From positions 1-41,128 of the forward strand of contig CACJBO010000003.1 in assembly GCA_902591665.1 (NCBI GenBank): 41,128 nt of DNA. Reading direction: 5' to 3'. Positions 1 through 9,736 of the stretch are shown piece after piece. The stretch's first letter is position 1. The number at the start of each line of letters is the position of its first letter. Position numbers and translations under genes: made by a program. Under the pieces are notes generated by a model that worked only from the letters and a program-made list of their open reading frames with translations, was not told the origin of the DNA and searched no databases. The DNA is from an uncultured SAR86 cluster bacterium. GTDB lineage: Bacteria; Pseudomonadota; Gammaproteobacteria; Magnimaribacterales; D2472.

Positions 1-951
1 TCCATATATATTAATGAAATCACTAGCCTAAACAAAGTTTTAAATACATACTCAAAAAAATGGTCTAATGTAGCTTTTTTAGCAAGAACTCATGGCCAAC
101 CTGCATCACCTTCAACATTGGGTAAAGAATTTAAAGTCTTTGCATCGCGACTAGATAGAGAAATATCAATTTTAAAATCAATCAAACCAATGGCAAAATT
201 TAGTGGTGCGACTGGAAATTATCATACTTTTGATATTGTAGATACTAAAATAAAATGGTCTCAAATGAATAAAAAATTCATTAAACAGTTTGCTGTAGAA
301 CAAAATCCATATACTACTCAAATTGAGCCTCATGATTGGATAGCTGAAACATGTCACTCTCTTGTGCGAATAAATAATATTCTCATAGATCTTTGTCAGG
401 ATGCATGGATATATATATCAAATGATATTTTTGCGCTTAAACTTTTAAAAAATGAAGTTGGATCTTCAACAATGCCTCATAAAGTTAATCCAATAGATTT
501 TGAGAATGCTGAAGGAAATTTTGGAATCTCTTCTGCCTTGCTAGAGTTTTTCGCCAACAAACTTACAAAATCAAGACATCAAAGAGATTTATCAGACTCA
601 ACTGTTTTAAGAAATGTGGGTCTAGGGTTTGGTTATTCAGTGTTAGCAATAAAATCTGCAATTAATGGACTAAGTAAAATAACTCCTAATAAAATTAAAA
701 TACAAGATGAGCTTAATGATAATTGGGAAGTGTTGACTGAAGCAATTCAAACATTAATGAGATACGAAGGAATTCCAGATGCTTATGAACAGCTAAAAAA
801 ATTAGCTAGAGGTTCAAAATTAGATCAAGAAACATATATTTCTTTTATAAAATCCCTTTCAATTAGTAAAGATTCAAAAGAAAAACTACTTAACTTAAAA
901 CCCAACCTCTATGTTGGAAAAGCAAAAGAAATAGCTAAATCCTCATATTAG
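1..951 (+). CDS. purB: Adenylosuccinate lyase, 5' end outside window
   Basis: This enzyme of the fumarase/aspartase superfamily acts in purine synthesis, splitting fumarate from SAICAR and from adenylosuccinate. The frame is open from base 1, so the start lies upstream; 316 residues are present, against about 456 in E. coli PurB. The first visible block contains ARTHGQPASPSTLGKE, a PurB hallmark that holds the substrate-binding TH pair. The superfamily signature SSTMPHKVNP follows at 463-492, with the catalytic serine in its flexible loop. The C-terminal helical domain is complete and ends at TAG. No intrinsic terminator follows; only a weak stem (TGTAG/CTACA at 960-974) without a T tract is seen. 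The gene is codirectional with aceA, but a promoter separates them. Confidence 0.97.
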   Translation, partial: SIYINEITSLNKVLNTYSKKWSNVAFLARTHGQPASPSTLGKEFKVFASRLDREISILKSIKPMAKFSGATGNYHTFDIVDTKIKWSQMNKKFIKQFAVEQNPYTTQIEPHDWIAETCHSLVRINNILIDLCQDAWIYISNDIFALKLLKNEVGSSTMPHKVNPIDFENAEGNFGISSALLEFFANKLTKSRHQRDLSDSTVLRNVGLGFGYSVLAIKSAINGLSKITPNKIKIQDELNDNWEVLTEAIQTLMRYEGIPDAYEQLKKLARGSKLDQETYISFIKSLSISKDSKEKLLNLKPNLYVGKAKEIAKSSY

Positions 952-1002
952 TTATATTTTGTAGTAAAGCTACACAAAAATATCCTTATAAGTACTATTA
1001 AA

Positions 1003-1026
1003 TCAACATTCTTTAAATAATGTTGA
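1003..1026. promoter_or_regulatory. Perfect palindrome upstream of aceA, candidate operator
   Basis: The sequence shows TCAACATT-N8-AATGTTGA: two perfect 8-base arms (1003-1010 and 1019-1026) around an AT-rich 8-base centre. The right arm overlaps the first four bases of the TTGACA -35 box at 1023-1028, so a bound dimeric repressor would block RNA polymerase. There is no T tract after it, so it does not look like a terminator for purB. The cognate regulator is not in the window. The operator role is inference. Confidence 0.5.
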
Positions 1027-1051
1027 CATAAAAAACCTATTATTATCTACT
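1023..1051 (+). promoter_or_regulatory. Probable sigma-70 promoter of aceA
   Basis: A perfect -35 hexamer TTGACA at 1023-1028 is followed, after 17 bases, by TCTACT at 1046-1051, a 4/6 match to the -10 consensus. TACACT at 1051-1056 is a less well spaced alternative. Transcription would start near 1058, giving a leader of about 29 bases that carries an AGGGA ribosome site at 1076-1080, six bases before the aceA ATG. Confidence 0.5.
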
Positions 1052-1086
1052 ACACTACATAACTTACTAGCTAATAGGGAAATACC

Positions 1087-2667
1087 ATGTCAAAACACGA
1101 AGAAATAAAAAATAATGTTATGGATATAAAAGCAATATCTTCATCTGATTGGAGTTCTATCAATCCAGAATATGTCACAAGAATGAGAAAACAAAACCGC
1201 TTTAAGACCGGTTTAGATATTGCAAAATATACAGCATCTATAATGCGTAAAGATATGGAAGAATATGATGCAGATTCATCAAAATATACACAGTCTCTTG
1301 GTTGTTGGCATGGTTTTATTGGTCAACAAAAGCTAATTTCAATAAAAAAACATTTTAAAACTACTAATAAAAAATACTTATATCTATCAGGCTGGATGAT
1401 AGCAGCCTTAAGATCGGATTTTGGACCACTGCCTGATCAATCAATGCATGAAAAAACTTCGGTCGCTAATCTTATCGAAGAGCTTTATACATTTCTAAGA
1501 CAGGCTGATGCAAGGGAATTAGGGGACTTATACAGAAAATTAGATAATGCAAATGATTCTGATAAAAAAGCAATACAAGAAAAAATTGATAATTTTGAAA
1601 CACATGTTGTCCCGATAATTGCAGACATTGATGCGGGTTTTGGAAACGAAGAAGCTACATACTTGATGGCTAAACAAATGATTGAAGCAGGTGCATGTGC
1701 CATACAAATTGAAAATCAGGTTTCTGATGAAAAACAATGTGGACATCAAGACGGAAAAGTTACTGTTCCACACGCAGATTTTTTAGCAAAAATTAATGCT
1801 GTCAGATATGCTTTTTTAGAGTTAGGAGTCGATGAAGGTATTATTGTAGCTAGAACTGATTCTTTGGGTGCGGGCCTTACTAAACAAATTGCTATCACAA
1901 ATGAAAAAGGTGATCTTGGTGATCAATATAATTCCTTCTTAGATATGGAAGAAGTTGCTCAAGAAGATATGAAACATGGTGATGTAATGATTAACAAAGA
2001 TGGTTATTTATTACGTCCAAAAAGACTTCCTAGTAACTTATATCAGTTTAAAAAAGGCACTGGAGAAGCAAGATGTATATTGGATTCAATTACAAGTCTT
2101 CAAAATGGTGCTGATTTAATATGGATTGAAACAGAAAAACCTCACATTGGACAAATTGGTGCAATGATGGATGAAATTAGAAAAGTAGTTCCAAATGCAA
2201 AACTTGTCTATAACAATAGCCCATCTTTTAACTGGACTTTAAATTTTAGACAACAAGTATTTGATGCAATGGAAAATGATGGAAAGGATATGTCCCAATA
2301 TGATAGAGATGACTTAATGAATGAAACCTATGATGATTCAGAATTAGGTATAGAAGCAGATAATAAGATAAGAACATTCCAAGAAGATGCTGCTAGAGAG
2401 GCAGGAATTTTTCATCACCTTATAACCCTCCCCACCTACCATACTGCTGCTTTGTCTACAGATAATCTAGCTAAAAAATATTTTGGAGATCAGGGAATGT
2501 TGGGATACGTTGCCAATGTTCAGAGAAAAGAAATTAGAGAAGGTATTGCGTGCGTTAAACATCAAAACATGTCTGGTTCAGATATGGGTGATGATCATAA
2601 GGAATATTTTGCAGGTGATGCAGCATTAAAAGCAGCCGGTAAAGATAATACTATGAATCAGTTCTAG
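1087..2667 (+). CDS. aceA: Isocitrate lyase, long form
   Basis: It cleaves isocitrate to glyoxylate and succinate, the first step of the glyoxylate shunt, allowing growth on acetate or fatty acids. At 526 residues it belongs to the long bacterial form seen in Pseudomonas rather than the 434-residue E. coli form. The active-site loop is KQCGHQDGK, with the catalytic cysteine at residue 218 (E. coli-type enzymes have KKCGH). The metal-binding DIDAGFGNEE block is at about 180-190, and VARTDSLGAGL lies further on. An AGGGA ribosome site is six bases before the ATG. Malate synthase is not adjacent. The shunt fits with the acyl-CoA dehydrogenase pair in this window. The 3' end overlaps the convergent nqrM by 17 bases. 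Confidence 0.96.
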   Translation: MSKHEEIKNNVMDIKAISSSDWSSINPEYVTRMRKQNRFKTGLDIAKYTASIMRKDMEEYDADSSKYTQSLGCWHGFIGQQKLISIKKHFKTTNKKYLYLSGWMIAALRSDFGPLPDQSMHEKTSVANLIEELYTFLRQADARELGDLYRKLDNANDSDKKAIQEKIDNFETHVVPIIADIDAGFGNEEATYLMAKQMIEAGACAIQIENQVSDEKQCGHQDGKVTVPHADFLAKINAVRYAFLELGVDEGIIVARTDSLGAGLTKQIAITNEKGDLGDQYNSFLDMEEVAQEDMKHGDVMINKDGYLLRPKRLPSNLYQFKKGTGEARCILDSITSLQNGADLIWIETEKPHIGQIGAMMDEIRKVVPNAKLVYNNSPSFNWTLNFRQQVFDAMENDGKDMSQYDRDDLMNETYDDSELGIEADNKIRTFQEDAAREAGIFHHLITLPTYHTAALSTDNLAKKYFGDQGMLGYVANVQRKEIREGIACVKHQNMSGSDMGDDHKEYFAGDAALKAAGKDNTMNQF

Positions 2668-2833
2668 TACAGGAGTTCATTTCTGTTTTACCACATATAG
2701 AGCATGTACCATCTTCTGATGTCATAACACCACCGCATGAACCCTCTATAGGTTTATTCCTCAGGATTAAACCAATAGCAAGTGCTGAAAATGCAACAGC
2801 AATTACTATAAATGTTGCTATAAATGTACTCAT
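2651..2833 (-). CDS. nqrM: Na+-NQR maturation factor NqrM
   Basis: This 60-residue protein has one N-terminal membrane helix (about residues 4-24) followed by a cysteine-rich tail with GSCGG (C33), CSIC (C44, C47) and C55. That layout matches NqrM (former DUF539). NqrM is needed for Na+-NQR assembly and is thought to help deliver iron to the centre held by NqrD and NqrE. It is the last gene of the nqr operon; its ATG overlaps the apbE stop by four bases (ATGA), implying translational coupling. Its 3' end overlaps aceA, convergently, by 17 bases. The small size, four cysteines and position make the call firm. Confidence 0.88.
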   Translation of the reverse strand: MSTFIATFIVIAVAFSALAIGLILRNKPIEGSCGGVMTSEDGTCSICGKTEMNSCTRTDS

Positions 2834-3819
2834 AATCCGAGATTATACCATTCATTAGAAAACATTAATTTAAATTCATTATCTAGCTTTACCACTAACA
2901 TTAAGGCTATATTATGCTTGTTAGCGTAGTCAAGAGATTCTGGGTAACCGATGGCATTAAATGCAGTAGCAAGAGCATCTGCATAGGTAGCAGAAGTCTT
3001 ATGAGCAACTGTTACTGATAAAGCGTTTGATTTAATAGATGATAGTGTTTTTGGATTTAAAGTATGAGAAATTTTTTCATTATTTGAATTAACTTTGTAA
3101 TTTCTATACTCACCTGATGTTGCTATAGATAAAAAATCATTTTTATTTTCAATGATATAAATTGCATTGTCTGATAGAGCAGCTGGATTTTGTATTCCAA
3201 CTTTCCATGGCAGATCGTTGTTAGAACCATTAATTATTAATTCGCCTCCAATATCAATAAGATGATTAGTTAGATTATTTTGTAACAAATATTCGTGTAT
3301 AAGCTGAACAGCATAGCCTTTAGCAATAGAAGATAGATCAAACCAATTATTAGATGACTTAATAATTGTATAGTTATCTAGTAGTAAATAATCAGATAAT
3401 AAATCTTGCTTTAAATCTTGATTAAATGAAGGTGCGAATCCAAGTTCGCTAGAGACTTTGCCTAATGAAATATCATAAAAACCATCAGAAATATTATGAA
3501 TTTCTTTTGCAATTTCTAAAAGATTATACAAATCAGAACTTATTATGATGGGTGTTTCTAGTGGTCTTTGATTCAATAAGGCTATTTCTGAATTAGGTTT
3601 ATAATTCGATGCAACCATATCAACCCTGTTAATAATTTTTTTAATATTCTTTTCATGATGATCAGCAATAAAATCTGTGGAGGTAACTGACCAATAAGTA
3701 CCGTATGCAGAGCCTTTAATTGAGTATGTGTTATTATTATTTGATGAGTAGGCAATATAGACACATACACAACCTACCATTAATGCAAGTAATTTAGAAA
3801 AGAATTTCCTTGAAATCAA
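2830..3819 (-). CDS. apbE: FAD:protein FMN transferase
   Basis: ApbE transfers FMN from FAD to a threonine hydroxyl in target proteins, here NqrB and NqrC. The 329-residue product has a hydrophobic N terminus with a possible lipobox around LMVGC (cysteine at residue 18), so it may be an inner-membrane lipoprotein facing the periplasm. Family blocks seen are DLSSIAKGYAV, LIDIGGELIINGSN, SHTLNPKT and TSATYADALATAF; the last contains the Mg-binding TxADAxAT-type motif. It follows nqrF by six bases and overlaps nqrM by four, so the flavinylation enzyme is made together with its substrates. Confidence 0.95.
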   Translation of the reverse strand: MISRKFFSKLLALMVGCVCVYIAYSSNNNNTYSIKGSAYGTYWSVTSTDFIADHHEKNIKKIINRVDMVASNYKPNSEIALLNQRPLETPIIISSDLYNLLEIAKEIHNISDGFYDISLGKVSSELGFAPSFNQDLKQDLLSDYLLLDNYTIIKSSNNWFDLSSIAKGYAVQLIHEYLLQNNLTNHLIDIGGELIINGSNNDLPWKVGIQNPAALSDNAIYIIENKNDFLSIATSGEYRNYKVNSNNEKISHTLNPKTLSSIKSNALSVTVAHKTSATYADALATAFNAIGYPESLDYANKHNIALMLVVKLDNEFKLMFSNEWYNLGL

Positions 3820-3825
3820 ACTAGA

Positions 3826-5052
3826 TTAGCCACCAAAATCATCTAAGGCAATGTTCTCAGGCTCAACACCAATATTTGTAAGAAGATCTATAACAGCCTT
3901 ATTCATCATTGGAGGTCCGCACATATAGTATTCACAATCTTCTGGTGCTTCATGGTGTTTTAGATAATTTTCATAAAGGACATTATGTATAAAACCTGTA
4001 TCACCATCCCAATCATCCTCAGGCTGAGGATCTGATAAGGCAACATGCCATTCAAAGTTCTCATATTTTTCTGCTAATGCATTAAATTCATCAACATAGA
4101 ACATTTCTTTTAAACTTCTAGCGCCATACCAAAATGTTATCTTTCTATCTGTATTAATCCTAAGTAATTGATCAAATATATGTGAACGCATTGGCGCCAT
4201 ACCAGCACCACCTCCTACAAATACCATTTCATTAGCAGTCTCCTTAGCAAAAAATTCACCAAAAGGACCAAAAACTTTAACCTTATCACCTGGTTTTAAA
4301 TTAAATGTCCATGATGACATTATTCCTGGAGGAAAGTCAGTTCCTGGGGGTGGAGATGCTATTCGAATATTAAATTTGATAATACCCTTCTCTTCTGGAT
4401 AATTTGCCATTGAATAGGCTCGAATAACTGGTTCTGTATTTATTGATCTATTATCCCAAATCTTAAATTTATCCCAATCAGTATGATATTCCTCTTGAAT
4501 ATCAAACGATTTATAGTCTATGTCATATGCCGGTGCTTCAAGCTGCACATATCCACCAGCCCTAAAGTCTACATTCTCACCCTCTGGTAGCTTTAGAACT
4601 AATTCTTTAATAAATGTAGCAACATTGTCATTTGATATAACTTCGCACTCCCACTCTTTAACACCAAATATTTCTTCAGGTACTTCAATTTTCATGTCAC
4701 TTTTAACAGGAACTTGGCAAGAAAGTCTCCAACCATCATTTTTTTCGCGTGAATTAAAATGTGACTCTTCTGTTGGAAGGATTGAACCACCTCCATCTAG
4801 AACAACACATTTACATTGACTGCATGTACCACCGCCACCGCATGCAGATGATAGAAATATCTTATTATCAGCAAGTGTTTGAAGCAATTTTGAACCAGCG
4901 GGAACAACTAAAGGGTTTGAAGAATCACCATTAATTTCTATTGAAACATCACCAGTTGAAACAAGTTTTGATCTAGCTCCAATAATTACTATAACCAAGG
5001 TTAAAACTATTCCTGAAAAAGCTAAAACTCCAAGTATTAAATCAATCTGCAT
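3826..5052 (-). CDS. nqrF: Na+-NQR subunit F, NADH-oxidising flavoprotein
   Basis: NqrF is the electron entry point of the sodium-pumping NADH:quinone reductase. The 408-residue protein has, in order, one N-terminal membrane anchor (about residues 4-25), a plant-type 2Fe-2S domain with C71, C77, C80 and C112 ([10 protein letters not shown]), an FAD domain with RAYSMAN, and an NADH domain with [15 protein letters not shown] and a C-terminal [10 protein letters not shown] block. All cofactor motifs are intact and the length matches Vibrio NqrF. It lies 13 bases after nqrE and six before apbE. Confidence 0.97.
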   Translation of the reverse strand: MQIDLILGVLAFSGIVLTLVIVIIGARSKLVSTGDVSIEINGDSSNPLVVPAGSKLLQTLADNKIFLSSACGGGGTCSQCKCVVLDGGGSILPTEESHFNSREKNDGWRLSCQVPVKSDMKIEVPEEIFGVKEWECEVISNDNVATFIKELVLKLPEGENVDFRAGGYVQLEAPAYDIDYKSFDIQEEYHTDWDKFKIWDNRSINTEPVIRAYSMANYPEEKGIIKFNIRIASPPPGTDFPPGIMSSWTFNLKPGDKVKVFGPFGEFFAKETANEMVFVGGGAGMAPMRSHIFDQLLRINTDRKITFWYGARSLKEMFYVDEFNALAEKYENFEWHVALSDPQPEDDWDGDTGFIHNVLYENYLKHHEAPEDCEYYMCGPPMMNKAVIDLLTNIGVEPENIALDDFGG

Positions 5053-5065
5053 AATCTATTTCTCT

Positions 5066-5677
5066 TTATAGAGATATACCTCCAAATGACATGAAACCAA
5101 AACTCATTAATCCAACAATGATAAAGGTAGCACCTAAGCCTTTGAGACCTTCTGGAATATCAGAATATTTAAGCTTTTCTCTTATTCCAGCAAGAATAAC
5201 AATTGCCATTGCCCAACCAAAACCGGCACCAAGACCATATACAACACTTTCACCAAACATAAGATCTTTTTCAACCATAAATAAAGAGGCACCTAAAATA
5301 GCGCAATTAACAGTGATTAAAGGTAAAAATACTCCAAGTGCATTATATAAAGCTGGTACATATTTATCTAAAAACATCTCTAATATTTGGACAGCTGCAG
5401 CAATAACTCCTATGTAGCTAATAAGTTCTACAAATTCTAAATTTGTATCGGGTAGGCCCGCCCAAGCTAAAGCACCATCCCTTAATACATAGTTAAATAT
5501 TAGATTATTCAGAGGCACTGTTATCAAACAAACTACTATGACTGCGATTCCTAGTCCTATAGCGGCATCTATTTTTTTTGAGATAGCTAAAAATGTACAC
5601 ATACCAAGGAATACAGAAAGAGCTATATTCTCAATAAATACTGTTGTGATAAATATATTTAAATAATGTTCAAACAT
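5066..5677 (-). CDS. nqrE: Na+-NQR subunit E, membrane protein
   Basis: NqrE is one of two homologous six-helix subunits (with NqrD) that lie in inverted topology in the Na+-NQR membrane core and share an intramembrane iron-sulfur centre. The 203-residue length is normal. C27 in the first helix ([10 protein letters not shown]) and C125 in [11 protein letters not shown] are the conserved cluster-ligand cysteines. The start overlaps the end of nqrD by eight bases, so translation is probably coupled. Confidence 0.97.
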   Translation of the reverse strand: MFEHYLNIFITTVFIENIALSVFLGMCTFLAISKKIDAAIGLGIAVIVVCLITVPLNNLIFNYVLRDGALAWAGLPDTNLEFVELISYIGVIAAAVQILEMFLDKYVPALYNALGVFLPLITVNCAILGASLFMVEKDLMFGESVVYGLGAGFGWAMAIVILAGIREKLKYSDIPEGLKGLGATFIIVGLMSFGFMSFGGISL

Positions 5678-6356
5678 TTAATTCTCTTTTAGTTAAATCT
5701 TCACTCGTTCTATGTTTTGATAAAGCAAAATCATCTTCTTCTACCTGTGATGGTTTATATGATCTTATTGCCCATATAAATAAACCAATAATAATAAATG
5801 AACTGGGTGGTAATAAGAGCAAATTATTGGCCATATACCAACCACCATTAGATACTAGAGGAAGTATTTCATAACCCATCAATGTTCCAGCTCCAAAAAG
5901 CTCTCTAATGGTAGCAACACCAATTAAAATAACACTATAGCCTAGTCCATTACCAAGACCATCAAAGAAACTCAATAAAGGTTTTTCTTTCATGGCAAAG
6001 GCTTCAGCTCTTCCCATTACAATGCAATTAGTAATTATAAGGCCAACAAAAACTGATAATTTTTTGCTAGTTTCATAGTCATATGCCTTTAATAATTCAT
6101 CAACAACAATAACTAACGATGCAATGATAGTCATTTGAACGATTATTCTAATACTACTTGGAATATGATTCCTTATTAAAGATATAAATAAGTTTGAAAA
6201 TGAACAAACACTTGTTAATGCAACGCACATTACCAAAGTCACTGTTAAATTATTTGTAACAGCTAAAGCTGAACATATACCTAAAATCTGAAGAGTTATC
6301 GGATTCTCATCGATAAGCGGTTTAAATAAAGCTTCTTTATATCTATTAAGATTCAT
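5670..6356 (-). CDS. nqrD: Na+-NQR subunit D, membrane protein
   Basis: NqrD is the homologue and partner of NqrE in the Na+-NQR membrane core. The 228-residue protein has six predicted hydrophobic segments, with the conserved cluster cysteines at C28 (LGICSALAV) and C111 ([14 protein letters not shown]). A hydrophilic C-terminal tail of about 25 residues follows the last helix. It overlaps nqrC by 11 bases and nqrE by eight. RnfE is the closest relative, but the complete nqr context rules out an rnf operon. Confidence 0.97.
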   Translation of the reverse strand: MNLNRYKEALFKPLIDENPITLQILGICSALAVTNNLTVTLVMCVALTSVCSFSNLFISLIRNHIPSSIRIIVQMTIIASLVIVVDELLKAYDYETSKKLSVFVGLIITNCIVMGRAEAFAMKEKPLLSFFDGLGNGLGYSVILIGVATIRELFGAGTLMGYEILPLVSNGGWYMANNLLLLPPSSFIIIGLFIWAIRSYKPSQVEEDDFALSKHRTSEDLTKRELNV

Positions 6357-7134
6357 AATCTAATTCACTGAATAAATTTGCATAACCTGAATCACTAAAC
6401 CAATATTTAATCATATTACTTACACCCCTACTTGTAATAGTGGCTCCAGAAAGTCCATCAACTTTGTATGCTAGATTAGCGTCATCTTCAGGAACCTTGC
6501 CTTTGATAACTTCCAATACAACCTCATCATCTCTATAAAGTTGTTTGCCTGGCCATAGTGCCTTCCATTTTGGATTATCAACCTCAGCACCAAGACCTGG
6601 AGTCTCTTTGTGCTCATAAAATTCAAGACCAGCAACTGTATTAAAATCATTTTCAATAGAAATGTAACCAAACAGAGTTCCCCATAAACCGTAACCCCTA
6701 ACAGGAAGAATTACTTTATTAATAGAGTTATCTTCATTTCGCAATAAATAGAATTTGCCAACATTTTCTCTATTTTTAATAATAGCAATGTCTTCTGAAG
6801 TTGAAAGAGATTTAGAATAGTTACTGTCTCTTGTTGCAGCAATTTGATCGTAATCACCTTTATGCTCAGATAAAAATTCTTCTAAAGACGAGCCAGTTAA
6901 AAGTTTACCTGAATTAAAATCAATATATTTGGGCTCAAGGGTCTCGAATTGTTCTTTAATGTCTTTAGAAGCATCAAAAATACCAGCCGCTTGAAGAATT
7001 TTCATCCTTTTATCATTGGCTTTGTTCTCGTTTTGCATATCTCGCAGACTTACAGCAGTTGAAGATACAACGAAAGAACAAATTAAGCATATTGCAAATG
7101 CAACACCTAAAGTTTTTACTATTGAATCATTCAT
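6346..7134 (-). CDS. nqrC: Na+-NQR subunit C, covalent FMN carrier
   Basis: NqrC carries a covalently bound FMN in the Na+-NQR electron path. The 262-residue product has one N-terminal membrane helix (about 8-28) and a soluble FMN-binding domain. [11 protein letters not shown] at about 227-237 holds the flavinylation motif SGAT, with FMN expected on T232, attached by the ApbE made from the same operon. The ETPGLGAEV block typical of NqrC/RnfG is present at about 177-185. It overlaps nqrB by four bases and nqrD by 11. Confidence 0.97.
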   Translation of the reverse strand: MNDSIVKTLGVAFAICLICSFVVSSTAVSLRDMQNENKANDKRMKILQAAGIFDASKDIKEQFETLEPKYIDFNSGKLLTGSSLEEFLSEHKGDYDQIAATRDSNYSKSLSTSEDIAIIKNRENVGKFYLLRNEDNSINKVILPVRGYGLWGTLFGYISIENDFNTVAGLEFYEHKETPGLGAEVDNPKWKALWPGKQLYRDDEVVLEVIKGKVPEDDANLAYKVDGLSGATITSRGVSNMIKYWFSDSGYANLFSELDYES

Positions 7135-8357
7135 TGCGCCAAAGCCTTTCTTCTGTTTATATTTGAAACCATAACCATATGATCAATTACTGGAGCCAGT
7201 AAATTAGCAAAAAGAATTGCTAACATCATGCCTTCAGGAAACGCTGGATTAATAACCCTTATTAATACAACCGTGACACCTATTATAAACCCATAAATCC
7301 ATCTTCCGGTATTAGTTCCGGAACCAGAAACAGGTTCTGTTGCCATAAAAACTAAGCCAAATGCAAAACTTCCTATGACTAAATGCCAATACCAAGGAAT
7401 TGCAAACATAGGATTGGTATCAGAACCCACTATATTTAGGATTCCAGACATAAATATCATTCCTAACATAGTTGCAACAACTATTCTCCAAGATGCTACT
7501 TTTGTAGCTAGAAGAATTATTAATCCTATGCCAATAGCTATTATTGAGGTTTCACCTATGGAACCTGGTATATATCCTAGAAATGCATCCATCCAAGTAA
7601 AGTTTTGATTAATACCAGCCATACCGCTTTCTGCTGCTACTCCTAATGCAGTTGCTCCACTATAGCCCTCTGGAACAATGTTATTATCAGCCAAACCTGC
7701 AATCCAAACTTTATCTCCTGATATTTGTGAAGGATAGGCAAAATATAAGAACGCTCTTCCTGTTAATGCCGGATTAAGGAAGTTTTTACCAGTTCCTCCA
7801 AATATCTCTTTACCAATTACTAATCCAAATGTGATACCAAGGGCTGCTTGCCACAATGGTAAATCAGGCGGACAACTTAATGAAAATAAGACAGTAGAAA
7901 CAAAAGCTCCCTCATTTATTTCATGTTTTCTAACGACTGCAAATAAAGTTTCCCAACCAATTCCAACCACAAATACGGTAATGTAGATAGGCATAAAATA
8001 GCATGCACCAAACCATAGCTTTGAAATAAAGCTTGATGAGTCGTAACCCACTAAACTTACTAAATAATGATGCCAATCACCTGTATTTAATTGATTAATT
8101 GATTCTAAATATTCAAGCGAATGAGCACCAAGATTATACATACCAAAAAACATTGCTGGAAAAGTAGATAACCATACGATTACCATAATTTTTTGGATAT
8201 CAACACCATCACGAACATGAACTGGATTTGAGGTTTTTGTTTGTGTTGAAAATACAAAATTTTCTACAGCATCAAATAATGGGAACCATTTTGAATATTT
8301 ACCCTCACCAACAAAATTTGGTTTGATAGAATTTATGTAATTTCTTAAACCCTTCAT
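7131..8357 (-). CDS. nqrB: Na+-NQR subunit B, covalent FMN and quinone-side subunit
   Basis: NqrB is the largest membrane subunit of Na+-NQR; it carries covalent FMN and riboflavin and forms part of the sodium path. The 408-residue protein is hydrophobic, with about ten helices. GYSGATALG places the flavinylated threonine at T236, the same number as in Vibrio NqrB. The GKEIFGGTGKNFLNPALTGRAF region is the expected family block. It overlaps nqrA by four bases at its start and nqrC by four at its end. Confidence 0.97.
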   Translation of the reverse strand: MKGLRNYINSIKPNFVGEGKYSKWFPLFDAVENFVFSTQTKTSNPVHVRDGVDIQKIMVIVWLSTFPAMFFGMYNLGAHSLEYLESINQLNTGDWHHYLVSLVGYDSSSFISKLWFGACYFMPIYITVFVVGIGWETLFAVVRKHEINEGAFVSTVLFSLSCPPDLPLWQAALGITFGLVIGKEIFGGTGKNFLNPALTGRAFLYFAYPSQISGDKVWIAGLADNNIVPEGYSGATALGVAAESGMAGINQNFTWMDAFLGYIPGSIGETSIIAIGIGLIILLATKVASWRIVVATMLGMIFMSGILNIVGSDTNPMFAIPWYWHLVIGSFAFGLVFMATEPVSGSGTNTGRWIYGFIIGVTVVLIRVINPAFPEGMMLAILFANLLAPVIDHMVMVSNINRRKALAQ

Positions 8358-9658
8358 TGTTCTAAATATAGTTCATTTAAATTATTAGCAAGTATTGAAC
8401 AATAGTCATACTTACTAGGACAGATGTAAGAGCATATAGCTAAATCTTCAGGTGCTAGCTCTAGCATTCCTAAATCAACAGCTTGTTCTCTATCACCTAC
8501 TACCAATGCTTTTAACAATTGCGGAACTAATATGTCCATAGGAAGGACTTCATCATACGATCCAACTGGAACTATAGCTCTATCACCACCATTCACTGAG
8601 GTATTAAATATAAACTTAGAAGGCTTTAACAATGAAGAAATAAAAACATTTAATTTTGAATGTAAGTGTGAGCCAGGCATTAACCAATTTAAAAATATAT
8701 CATTAGCTTCGTCAGGAATTGCAGAAATAAGAGAGTCATAAAAACCTAGATAATTCATTACACCCTCAGATGCGTGACCATAAAGAACTGAACCTGAAAT
8801 AATTCTAGATCCAGATTCAATTTTACCTGCAGTAATTTCATCAATATTTCCTGAAATCCTCGCTTTAATTAATGATGGATTAAATACAGATGGGCCACCA
8901 AGTGCAATTGTCTTATGTGTTCTCAATGAATTATGCTCAAGAAGATATCCAATAGAGATTAAGTCTTGGAATCCAATGGTCCATGCTACTCTTTTTAAAT
9001 TAACAGGATATATTTTATTAATGTGTGTGCTGGATAGACCAGCTGGATGAGGGCCGGAAAATTGATGATAATAAACATTATCAATTGAAGTATCAAAATT
9101 AGAATTTTGATAACAACAATGAATAGGACATGAAAAAGATTCGGATAATACTTTTAATGCTAGATTGAAGTATTTCAGGTCATCTTGAATTATATGATGA
9201 GGATCTATAGCAAGCGGATTAGTGTCACAAGCATTTATAAATAATGCATCGGGGTTTGCCTCTACCCCTGGTGTTCTGTTAAATGGTCTAGACCTAAAAG
9301 CATTCCACAGACCTGACTCAACTAATAGTGATTTAACATTACCAGTATCGAAATGGACGTACTCTTCGTTATCAGAAATCTCAATATCAATTGATAGAAA
9401 CTTTCTTTTATCTCCTCTACTAATTTCCTTAACAACTCCTCCTGCTGGAGATGTAAAGAAAACACCTGGATTTTTTTTATCTTCAAAAATTTTAGTTCCT
9501 CTTTTTACAGAGTCACCTAATTTGACAAGCATTGTTGGCTTCATGCCAATAAAATCATTTCCCAATAGAGAGACAGATGTAACTTTAGGAGTATCTGTAA
9601 TTACAGGATCAGGAATACCAGAAATTGGCAAATCTAGACCTTTAGAAATTTTTATCAC
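8354..9658 (-). CDS. nqrA: Na+-NQR subunit A, cytoplasmic subunit
   Basis: NqrA is the cytoplasmic subunit of Na+-NQR implicated in ubiquinone binding. It is the first gene of the operon. The GTG at 9656-9658 is chosen as start because the product then begins MIKISKGLDLPISG, matching the conserved NqrA N terminus; an AGG lies about eight bases upstream. The 434-residue length is normal. The C-terminal LELAPEDLAICSYICPSKYDY block is diagnostic. The antisense frame on the plus strand here is a shadow. Confidence 0.96.
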   Translation of the reverse strand: MIKISKGLDLPISGIPDPVITDTPKVTSVSLLGNDFIGMKPTMLVKLGDSVKRGTKIFEDKKNPGVFFTSPAGGVVKEISRGDKRKFLSIDIEISDNEEYVHFDTGNVKSLLVESGLWNAFRSRPFNRTPGVEANPDALFINACDTNPLAIDPHHIIQDDLKYFNLALKVLSESFSCPIHCCYQNSNFDTSIDNVYYHQFSGPHPAGLSSTHINKIYPVNLKRVAWTIGFQDLISIGYLLEHNSLRTHKTIALGGPSVFNPSLIKARISGNIDEITAGKIESGSRIISGSVLYGHASEGVMNYLGFYDSLISAIPDEANDIFLNWLMPGSHLHSKLNVFISSLLKPSKFIFNTSVNGGDRAIVPVGSYDEVLPMDILVPQLLKALVVGDREQAVDLGMLELAPEDLAICSYICPSKYDYCSILANNLNELYLEQ

Positions 9659-9702
9659 GTGTGCTTAGCCTAAGTATATTTAAATCCATCGAAAACGTGA
9701 TG

Positions 9703-9708
9703 ATTATA
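9703..9708 (-). promoter_or_regulatory. Candidate -10 box for the nqr operon
   Basis: In the 78-base gap between gap and nqrA the minus strand carries a perfect TATAAT at 9708-9703. No good -35 hexamer sits 16-18 bases upstream, so this is either a weak or activator-dependent promoter, or chance in AT-rich DNA. Transcription would start near 9696 and give a leader of about 38 bases. No terminator for gap is seen in the gap, so read-through from gap is also possible. Confidence 0.3.
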
Positions 9709-9736
9709 AATGCAAAGAGCCCTTGATTCTAGCGTT

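Noticed and set aside
958..980. Small hairpin after purB
   Set aside because: The stem is only TGTAG/CTACA and is followed by an A-rich, not T-rich, stretch, so it is not a convincing terminator on the plus strand.
9222..9668. 148-codon frame on the plus strand
   Set aside because: It is entirely antisense to the 5' half of nqrA, with no ribosome site and no recognisable domain; nqrA is certain.
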